Of a DNA stretch of 64,000 nt, positions 57,854 to 64,000 are shown one piece after another. Position numbers and translations under genes: made by a program. Each line of letters starts with the position of its first letter. The stretch's first letter is position 1. The stretch comes from CAWCTB01 sp963798275 (GTDB lineage: Bacteria; Acidobacteriota; Terriglobia; Terriglobales; Acidobacteriaceae): positions 1-64,000 of the forward strand of contig CAWCTB010000031.1 in the NCBI GenBank assembly GCA_963798275.1. Direction: 5' to 3'. The notes beneath the pieces are model-generated. The model was not told where the DNA came from and did no database searches. It saw only the letters and a list, made by a program, of their open reading frames with translations.

Positions 57854-59965
57854 ATGCTTCATCGCACTTTCATACTTTTGCTTTGTCTTTCACTTTCCGG
57901 CTTCTCCCAGGGCAAACGTCCCTTCACATTCGACGACATGATGCAGCTCAAGCGCATCGGCGAGCCCGTCGTCTCGCCCGATGGCAAGTGGGTGACATTC
58001 AGCGCAGTTGACGTCAACCTTGAGGAAAACACCCGCAAACCGCATCTCTGGATCGTCCCGCTGAGCGGCGGCGACTCGCGCCGGCTCACTCCGGCCACGG
58101 GAACGGGAGAAGATCGCCCACGCTTCTCGCCCGACGGCAAGCTGGTTATGTTCGAATCCTCTCGTGACGGTGGATCCCAGATTTGGGTGCAGGATTTCGA
58201 CACCGCCAGCGGCGCATTGACCGGCGAGCCGCGCAAGGTAACCAACATTTCAACTGAGGCCTCCGGAGCCATCTGGTCACCCGATGGCAAGAGTATTGTG
58301 TTTGTCTCCGAGGTCTATCCCGACTGCCAGGACGATGCCTGTAACCGGCAACGTGACGAAGAGCAAGCCAAGTCGAAGGTCAAGGCCAAGGTCTTCACCA
58401 CCCTGCTTTTCCGCCATTGGACGCACTATTCCAACGGCAAGCGCAGCCACCTGTTCATTGTTCCGCTTGAGGGCGGCGCCGCGCATGACCTTACCCCCGG
58501 AAATCATGACGTCCCGCCCTTCTCTCTCGGCGGCCAGGACCAGTATGTCTTTTCGCCCGACAGTAAAGAAGTCGCTTACACCAGCAACATCGAAGAGGTC
58601 GAAGCCACCAGCACCAACAACGATGTCTTCCTCGTCTCTGCTGCGGGCGGCGAGCCGAAAAAGATTACTACCAATCCCGGCAGCGACGGCACACCCATTT
58701 ATTCTCCCGATGGCAAGTACATCGCCTACCGCTCGCAGCTCCGCGGAGGCTACGAGAGCGACCGCTTCCGCCTGATGCTGTACGAGCGCGGTACGGGAAA
58801 GATCACCGACCTCACGCCGAACTTCGACCGCTGGGTCGATTCCCTGGCGTGGGCGCCGGATTCGAAGGCGATCTACTTCACCGCCGGGAACGAAGGCGAC
58901 AATCCCATTTACGTGATCAAGGTGGGCGAGGCAAACGCCTGGCCGCAGGAGCTGGTTGACGGCTACAACGACAGCCCCACCCCGGCGCCCGACGGCAAGA
59001 CGCTGGTCTTCGATCAGATGTCGATCTCAGCCCCCAATGAGATTTACACCGCGCCGCTGGTCTATCCGATGTGTCGCATGGCGGTTCCGCCCAATGCTTA
59101 CAGCGTGCCCGATTGTTTGCTCACCAAGGCGCAGCCGCTCACCAAACTGAACGATCCGGTACTTGCGCAAGTCGCGATGGAGCCGATGGAGTCCTTCTGG
59201 TTTCCAGGAGCCACCAAAGAGAAGGTGCAGGGCTTCATCATCCGGCCACCGGGATTCGACGCCAAGAAGAAGTATCCGCTGAAGTTCCTCATCCATGGCG
59301 GCCCGCAGGGCGCGTGGGGCGACGACTGGTCCTACCGCTGGAATCCCGAACTCTTTGCCGCCAACGGGTACGTCGTGGTGATGATCAACTTCCATGGTTC
59401 CACCGGCTATGGCCAGAAGTTCATCGACGCCATCAACGGCAACTGGGGAGGCCCTCCCTACGACGACCTCATGTTGGGCCTGGACTACGCGGAAAAGCAG
59501 TATCCGTTTATCGACAAGGGCCGCGAGTGCGCGCTGGGCGCGAGTTACGGCGGATACATGATCAACTGGCTTGAGGGCCACACCACCCGCTTCAAGTGCC
59601 TGGTGTCGCACGACGGCATGTTCAACACCGAGTCAGCCTATGGCACCACCGAAGAACTGTGGTTCAACGAGTGGGAGTTCAAGGGGACTCCCTGGACCAA
59701 CCGCGAACTCTATCGCAAGTGGTCGCCGCACCTGTCTGCAACCAACTTCAAGACGCCCCTGCTGGTAGTGCATGGCCAACTCGACTACCGGCTCGACGTT
59801 TCGGAAGGTTTCCAGCTTTACACCACATTGCAGCGGTTGAAAGTGCCGTCGAAAATGCTCTATTTTCCCGACGAAGGTCACTGGGTGCTGAAGCCGCAGA
59901 ACAGCCGCCTCTGGTATCAAACAGTGAACGGCTGGGTGGACCAGTGGACCAAGCCGGCCCAGTAG
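57854..59965 (+). CDS. S9-family serine peptidase (prolyl-oligopeptidase type)
   Basis: A 703-residue secreted peptidase. Signal peptide MLHRTFILLLCLSLSGFSQG. A WD40-like/TolB-type beta-propeller (about 30-430, repeated SPDGKxxxF blades) leads to a C-terminal alpha/beta-hydrolase. The catalytic triad is Ser564 in GASYGGYM, Asp644 in HGQLDYRL and His676 in DEGHWVL, with family spacing. FLIHGGPQGAWGD provides the oxyanion region. Closest to dipeptidyl-peptidase/acylaminoacyl-peptidase-like members. Confidence 0.95.
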   Translation: MLHRTFILLLCLSLSGFSQGKRPFTFDDMMQLKRIGEPVVSPDGKWVTFSAVDVNLEENTRKPHLWIVPLSGGDSRRLTPATGTGEDRPRFSPDGKLVMFESSRDGGSQIWVQDFDTASGALTGEPRKVTNISTEASGAIWSPDGKSIVFVSEVYPDCQDDACNRQRDEEQAKSKVKAKVFTTLLFRHWTHYSNGKRSHLFIVPLEGGAAHDLTPGNHDVPPFSLGGQDQYVFSPDSKEVAYTSNIEEVEATSTNNDVFLVSAAGGEPKKITTNPGSDGTPIYSPDGKYIAYRSQLRGGYESDRFRLMLYERGTGKITDLTPNFDRWVDSLAWAPDSKAIYFTAGNEGDNPIYVIKVGEANAWPQELVDGYNDSPTPAPDGKTLVFDQMSISAPNEIYTAPLVYPMCRMAVPPNAYSVPDCLLTKAQPLTKLNDPVLAQVAMEPMESFWFPGATKEKVQGFIIRPPGFDAKKKYPLKFLIHGGPQGAWGDDWSYRWNPELFAANGYVVVMINFHGSTGYGQKFIDAINGNWGGPPYDDLMLGLDYAEKQYPFIDKGRECALGASYGGYMINWLEGHTTRFKCLVSHDGMFNTESAYGTTEELWFNEWEFKGTPWTNRELYRKWSPHLSATNFKTPLLVVHGQLDYRLDVSEGFQLYTTLQRLKVPSKMLYFPDEGHWVLKPQNSRLWYQTVNGWVDQWTKPAQ

Positions 59966-60028
59966 CCCGCGCAGGTCTGGGGAGGTCGAACGCCGACCTA
60001 TAATTGCTAGATTCGAAGAGCAATCGAT

Positions 60029-61117
60029 TTGGCCTCCCCCAATCTCAATTTCAGCTCCGAACTCAAGCGCCTGGCGCTCGAAGCCGGCTTCGATCTCGCC
60101 GGGATCGCGGGAGTTGGCGACGCTCCCGAGCACGACTTTTTCGCCGCGTGGCTGAAGGAGGGCCACGGTGGCGAAATGCGCTATCTGGAAGGGCGCAACC
60201 AATCCGGCGAACTCAAGCGCGCATCCCTGGCCAATGCCGCCCCGTGGGCGCGATCGGTTGTGGTCTGCGGGTTGAACTACAACGTCGATCAGCCTTACTC
60301 CACTCACTCGGGATCAACTGCGCAGGCTTGGATCTCGCGCTATGCCTGGACCGAGCGCGACTACCACGATGTGGTACTCGAAAGACTACGCGCGCTCGAA
60401 TCGCGTTTTGTCGCTCTGTGCGCGGAGCAGGGAAGCGACACGCCGCGCACCTGGTGCTATGTCGATACTGGTCCGGTGATCGAGCGCATCTTCGCCAAGT
60501 ATGCCGGCATTGGATGGATCGGCAAGAACACCTGCGTGCTCAATCAGCAACTGGGATCGTGGCTGTTTCTCGGAGTCCTGCTCACCTCGCTTCCACTCAC
60601 GCCGGATCTCCCCGCCACCGATCGTTGCGGGTCCTGCACCCGCTGCCTCGATGCCTGTCCGACGAATGCGTTTCCTGCTCCGTATCAGCTCGACGCTACG
60701 AAGTGCATTTCGTATCTCACCATCGAGAAACGTGGCGCCATTCCCGAAGAGTTACGCGCAGGGATTGGCCGCCAGGTCTTTGGCTGCGATATATGCCAGG
60801 ACGTGTGCCCGTGGAACCGCCACGCGCCGATCAACACGACTCCAGGCTTTAGCGTACGTGCTGCGCTGGTCAACCCTGACCTCGAGTGGCTGGCGCGGCT
60901 CACCGTCGAAGAGTTTCGCGAAGTCTTCCGTGGCTCTCCCGTGAAACGCGCCAGGTACAGCGGGCTGCGCCGCAATGTAGCGCTCGCCATCGGCAATAGC
61001 GGCGACCAGCAATTCCTTCCCTTGCTGGAAGAACTCTGCGCCGACGAAGACGAGGTGGTGGCCGAGCATGCAAAGTGGGCATTACAGCACCTGCGCTCAC
61101 GCGCGCCCGATGGCTAG
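60029..61117 (+). CDS. queG: Epoxyqueuosine reductase QueG
   Basis: Last step of tRNA queuosine synthesis, a cobalamin and [4Fe-4S] enzyme. 362 residues from TTG 60029. The N-terminal cobalamin-type domain has AAPWARSVVVCGLNYNV, DTGPVIERIFAKYAGIGWIG; the two ferredoxin-like clusters are CGSCTRCLDACPTNAF and CDICQDVCPWN. A HEAT-like C-terminus ends with DEVVAEHAKWALQHL. Complete. Confidence 0.95.
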   Translation: MASPNLNFSSELKRLALEAGFDLAGIAGVGDAPEHDFFAAWLKEGHGGEMRYLEGRNQSGELKRASLANAAPWARSVVVCGLNYNVDQPYSTHSGSTAQAWISRYAWTERDYHDVVLERLRALESRFVALCAEQGSDTPRTWCYVDTGPVIERIFAKYAGIGWIGKNTCVLNQQLGSWLFLGVLLTSLPLTPDLPATDRCGSCTRCLDACPTNAFPAPYQLDATKCISYLTIEKRGAIPEELRAGIGRQVFGCDICQDVCPWNRHAPINTTPGFSVRAALVNPDLEWLARLTVEEFREVFRGSPVKRARYSGLRRNVALAIGNSGDQQFLPLLEELCADEDEVVAEHAKWALQHLRSRAPDG

Positions 61118-61223
61118 CATCCCAAAGTGGGAATGCAGGGATTGCTAACGAACGTATTCTGCCCGTCGCCGTTCGAGTTTGCTGTGGTATCGGCTCGCAA
61201 GGAGCGATAGATTTAGAGCGAAC

Positions 61224-61742
61224 ATGAACGAGGCCCTCCGCAAGCGTTTGAAGCAGTCCAGTGTGGCCAGCCCCCTGGAGGAAGCGCTGCTCAGCCTCCT
61301 GCTGGCGGCCAACCATCTCAACGAGAGCGTCGACAGCCTGTGCGAGCAGCACGGCATCACGCGCTCGCAGTACAACGTTCTGCGAATTCTTCGGGGCGTT
61401 TATCCCAAGGGTCATCCCCGCCGCGAGATTGCCTGCCGCATGGTCGATCGCGCTCCCGACGTGACTCGGCTGGTCGATCGGTTGCAGGCTCGCGGTCTGG
61501 TGAAACGCAGCCGCTGGGACGAAGATCAGCGGCAAGCCATGACCATCATTACCGCCAAGGGTCTAAGGCTGCTCGACACTATGCAGCCGATGATGGAAGC
61601 GGTCATGACGCGGTGTTTCGCCAGGCTCAGTGAGGCCGACTGCCACGAACTGACCCGCCTCTGCACCCTGATCTACGCCTGCGAGGCCGAGGCTGCCGAG
61701 CCCCAGACCCAATCGAGCGCTGAAACGCTCTCCAAGCGGTAA
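61224..61742 (+). CDS. MarR-family transcriptional regulator
   Basis: A 172-residue winged-helix dimer protein. ATG 61224 gives MNEALRKRLKQSSVASPLEE. wHTH: LCEQHGITRSQYNVLRILRG, REIACRMVDRAPDVTRLVDR and LQARGLVKRSRWDEDQRQAM. Cys residues at SLCEQHG, EIACRM, TRCFARL, DCHEL and LCTLIYAC make redox sensing possible. It lies just upstream of an azoreductase, with a paired palindrome between them. Confidence 0.93.
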   Translation: MNEALRKRLKQSSVASPLEEALLSLLLAANHLNESVDSLCEQHGITRSQYNVLRILRGVYPKGHPRREIACRMVDRAPDVTRLVDRLQARGLVKRSRWDEDQRQAMTIITAKGLRLLDTMQPMMEAVMTRCFARLSEADCHELTRLCTLIYACEAEAAEPQTQSSAETLSKR

Positions 61743-61830
61743 ACCATTTCACAATAGCGGCTCCAAGCCAGACTATTCCGCTCCGCTCAGGGGGATGAAT
61801 CGTTTTTCCTTCGGCCCGCATCGATATACG

Positions 61831-61861
61831 TGTCGCAACACATAATACCAGTGTTGCAACA
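61831..61861. promoter_or_regulatory. Two palindromic operator sites upstream of azoreductase
   Basis: TGTTGCAACA (61852-61861) is a perfect 10-base palindrome; TGTCGCAACA (61831-61840) matches it at 9 of 10 positions. They are 21 bases apart, two DNA turns, with CATAAT (a possible -10) between them. They lie 44-74 bases before the azoreductase start, and 90-120 bases after the marR stop. Likely MarR-type binding sites. Confidence 0.65.
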
Positions 61862-61904
61862 AGTTTAAAAACGACGGCGCCGGGAACGCCGGGGAGATTC
61901 CAAA

Positions 61905-62540
61905 ATGGCCAGACTATTAGTTATCAATTCCAGTCCACGCACCAGTTCCGTGTCGCGCCAACTGACCCAGCATTTCGTCGAGGACTGGAAGACCAAGGAT
62001 GCCGACGCGCGCATCGTTGAGCGGGACCTTGCCGCCGAGCCGCTGCCGCAAATCGACGAGGCTTGGATCGCGGCATCATACACGCCTCCTGCACAGCGCA
62101 CTGCCGTGCAGCAAGAACTACTCACTCTGTCGGACAAACTGATCGACGAAGTGCTGGCCGCCGACGTAATCGTGTTCGGCGTGCCCATGCACAACTTCTC
62201 CATCCCCACCTCGCTCAAGGCCTGGGTCGATCTGGTTGCGCGCGCGGGAAGGACCTTCAGCTACACGGATCGGGGTCCAAAGGGCCTGGTCCCGTCCGGC
62301 AAGAAAGTTGTGGTGATGGGAAGCCGCGGCGGCCCGCACACGCCGGGCAGCGCGACCGATTTTCAGGAACCATATCTGAAGCACATCCTGGGATTTATCG
62401 GGTTGACTGACGTGACCTTCATCCACGCTGACCAACAAAGCATGGGAGGACCGGCAGCCCTGCATGCCGTGGAGGCAGCAATTGCGCGACTGTCGGCAAT
62501 CACGGCGCAATACAGCGAGCAATTCGCGGTGGCGGCATAA
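61905..62540 (+). CDS. azoR: FMN-dependent NADH-azoreductase
   Basis: A 211-residue flavodoxin-like quinone/azo reductase. Marks: LLVINSSPRTSSVSRQLTQH (phosphate-binding loop), VFGVPMHNFSIPTSLKAWVD and RAGRTFSYTDRGPKGLVPSG with the FMN-binding GSRGG, and HILGFIGLTDVTFIHADQ. Protects against quinone stress. Context with a MarR regulator and palindromes supports induction by electrophiles. Confidence 0.93.
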   Translation: MARLLVINSSPRTSSVSRQLTQHFVEDWKTKDADARIVERDLAAEPLPQIDEAWIAASYTPPAQRTAVQQELLTLSDKLIDEVLAADVIVFGVPMHNFSIPTSLKAWVDLVARAGRTFSYTDRGPKGLVPSGKKVVVMGSRGGPHTPGSATDFQEPYLKHILGFIGLTDVTFIHADQQSMGGPAALHAVEAAIARLSAITAQYSEQFAVAA

Positions 62541-62603
62541 GACGGTCCGCGGCCGGAAACAGGCAGCAGAGCTGGGATTTGCGGAGAGGCTAGTCAGAAG
62601 AGA

Positions 62604-62627
62604 GAACCCTCCCCGGGGGGAGGGTTC
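62604..62627. terminator. Hairpin between azoR and csp
   Basis: GAACCCTCCCC (62604-62614) and GGGGAGGGTTC (62617-62627) form a perfect 11-base inverted repeat with GG between. It lies between convergent genes. The plus strand continues CAGTGGTTTTGG, so the T-run is weak; a transcription-blocking role is likely. Confidence 0.6.
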
Positions 62628-62705
62628 AGTGGTTTTGGGCTATCGTGCACCTTGCCCGCTGAATATGGCGCGCCCAGAGCAAGGTCCGCGCGTGGCGGAG
62701 ACGTC

Positions 62706-62909
62706 CTAAACGCGCACGACGTTAGCGGCCTGGAAGCCTTTTGGGCCCTTGGTGAGGTCGAACTCGACAGTCTCGCCCTCATTCAAGCTGCGGTATCCGT
62801 TCTCCTGGATAGCCGAAAAATGTACGAACACATCCTCGCCGGTTGAGCGCTGGATGAATCCGTAGCCTTTGGCTCCGTTAAACCACTTCACCGTACCTTT
62901 CTCTCTCAC
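62706..62909 (-). CDS. Cold-shock protein (CspA family)
   Basis: A 67-residue OB-fold RNA chaperone. GTG start with AAAGGAG upstream. RNP1 (KGYGFIQ) and RNP2 (VFVHFSAI) are intact, with GTVKWFNGAKG at the N-terminus and KGPKGFQAANVVRV at the end. Only the minus-strand 5' leader follows upstream. Confidence 0.97.
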   Translation of the reverse strand: MREKGTVKWFNGAKGYGFIQRSTGEDVFVHFSAIQENGYRSLNEGETVEFDLTKGPKGFQAANVVRV

Positions 62910-63354
62910 AAATTACTCCTTTCGCCTATACGACTTGGAATCACCCCTGCTTCGCGGACGTTCCCGGCGCGACCCTGAGGGGCACACCGGAAAGACGTCT
63001 CAACGTTGCCGGGAAACAAGGGTTGCCGCTCAGTTCGCAGCTTTTCTGCAATGGAGAAAGGCCCGTGGACGCACCAAAGGGGAGCGATGCGGGTGCATCG
63101 GAAGCGTGTCCCTCGGACCTGTACAATGCGAGAATTTCGACTGCTGACAGAAACATCAACCCAAATCCGCATTCCGGTTTTGCCGGAAGCTTCCCTTCCG
63201 CCCTTTCGGGAGGGAAGCAGTGAATAATTACAGGAAGTCGCAACTTTGGCAAGTGTTTCTGTAACAGTAGCTTGGGTTGCTTCCCGTATCGGCAAAAGCC
63301 ACCACTAAGGTGTAAGCCGGGTGGCACCTGCGACTCTGCTAGGATGCAATGGTA
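62910..63354. other. Intergenic region, csp leader and YihY promoter region
   Basis: No supported gene. The part up to about 63100 would be the 5' leader of the minus-strand csp message, where cold-shock leaders often fold; I did not identify a conserved structure. GGAAGCTTCCCTTCCGCCC and CGGGAGGGAAGC strings near 63186-63220 can pair with each other. Confidence 0.4.
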
Positions 63355-64000
63355 ATGAGCAGCAACTCCCAGGAACCTCGTCCCCCAAAAGTTGACAGGA
63401 CCTCGTTCTCGCGATCTTCCACTACGTCAGCCACGGCGCCGCTGCCGGCGCGAACTACCACTGAACTCCATTCCCGGCCCTTTCGCCCCAAGAAAGTAGC
63501 GAGTCTGGTGGCTGAAGATGAAGCTCGGCATTTATTGGAGGCCGCACCGCGCTATAGCGTCACCGGACGCCTTGGCCGCCATGGCGGGTCGGCCTTGCGC
63601 TATCTCCTGCAGACCGAGGTACATACCTACGCGTTTTCCGTTGCTGCCAACGCTATCCTGTCGTTTTTCCCGTTTATTGTTCTGCTGCTGACCCTGACCC
63701 GTCGCGTCTTCCGCTCCGATGCAATGTACAACGTCATCCTCGAACTGCTGCGGCAGTACCTGCCCAGCAACCAGGATTTCGTCATCCGCAACTTGCAATT
63801 TCTGGCCAGCGTCAAGGGCCGCGGACAGGCGCTGTCGTTTGTCATGCTGCTGATCACCTCGACCGGCATATTCCTTCCGCTGGAGGTTGCGCTCAACCGA
63901 ATCTGGGGATTCAGGGAGAACCGTTCCTACCTGATGAACCTGATTGTCGCGCTGGGACTTTCCCTGGCCTGCGGCGTTCTCATGCTCTTGTCGGTCGCAC
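63355..64000 (+). CDS. YihY/BrkB-family membrane protein, 3' partial
   Basis: Starts at ATG 63355 (AGGA at 63341-63344); ATG 63349 is also in frame. 215 residues are visible and the frame runs off the window end. After a Ser/Thr/Pro-rich cytoplasmic N-terminus of about 55 residues come typical YihY features: HTYAFSVAANAILSFFPFIV, LTLTRRVFR, LRQYLPSNQDFVIRN, TGIFLPLEVALNRIWGF and RENRSYLMN. A membrane protein of unproven function, once misnamed ribonuclease BN. Confidence 0.9.
   Translation, partial: MSSNSQEPRPPKVDRTSFSRSSTTSATAPLPARTTTELHSRPFRPKKVASLVAEDEARHLLEAAPRYSVTGRLGRHGGSALRYLLQTEVHTYAFSVAANAILSFFPFIVLLLTLTRRVFRSDAMYNVILELLRQYLPSNQDFVIRNLQFLASVKGRGQALSFVMLLITSTGIFLPLEVALNRIWGFRENRSYLMNLIVALGLSLACGVLMLLSVA

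Noticed and set aside
61818..61846. A complete azoR promoter
   Set aside because: CATAAT fits a -10 box, but no -35 hexamer is found at a proper distance.
62869..63147. A 92-codon plus-strand frame over the csp leader
   Set aside because: It begins inside csp on the opposite strand and has no ribosome site or recognisable sequence.

Overview
The window is a high-GC (about 60% by eye) bacterial chromosome segment, most likely from the Acidobacteriota, class Terriglobia (Koribacter-like soil lineages). This rests on the gene styles and on the dispersed intergenic repeats; no 16S gene is present. The gene order is conserved and chromosomal. No rRNA, tRNA, CRISPR array, insertion sequence or phage was found.

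Layout. 1-3.6 kb: the end of an enoyl-CoA hydratase gene, a helical hypothetical protein, a HigBA-type toxin-antitoxin pair with a palindromic operator, a VOC-lumazine synthase fusion (ribH) interrupted by a +1 frame change, and nusB. 3.6-10 kb: a secretin-like exported protein split over two frames and a large Ig-like/beta-propeller lipoprotein. 10.3-34.3 kb: one continuous str-S10-spc-alpha ribosomal supercluster (rpsL to rplQ, including fusA, tuf, secY, adk, map, infA and rpoA), closed by an intrinsic terminator. Two translationally coupled accessory genes (a HEPN-domain protein and an unknown partner) sit between fusA and tuf. 34.4-36.5 kb: VanZ-like protein and IMP dehydrogenase on the minus strand. 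36.7-45.9 kb: rimP-nusA-infB-DUF503-rbfA-DHH phosphoesterase and an ArnT-like glycosyltransferase, preceded by a promoter and an attenuator-like terminator. 46-64 kb: accessory and housekeeping genes (tandem GNAT, M24 peptidase, SRPBCC, DNA alkylation repair, POT-like MFS, YggU/YggS, OPT transporter, ComF, HNH, LolA-like, S9 peptidase, QueG, MarR plus azoreductase, cold-shock protein, and the start of a YihY gene).

Functionally the window is dominated by translation: ribosome assembly, initiation and elongation factors, NusA/NusB antitermination, protein export, and N-terminal processing by Map.

Three observations stand out. (1) ribH and nusA are both cut by the same heptamer CCC-TGA-C, and sensible sequence continues in the +1 frame; this is a known type of shifty stop. 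Four other genes also need a +1 change without a stop at the junction, so one-base sequence errors are a serious alternative. (2) The HEPN cassette is embedded in the fusA-tuf interval with ATGA overlaps. (3) Paired, inverted, low-complexity repeats of two sequence types are scattered between the ribosomal protein genes.
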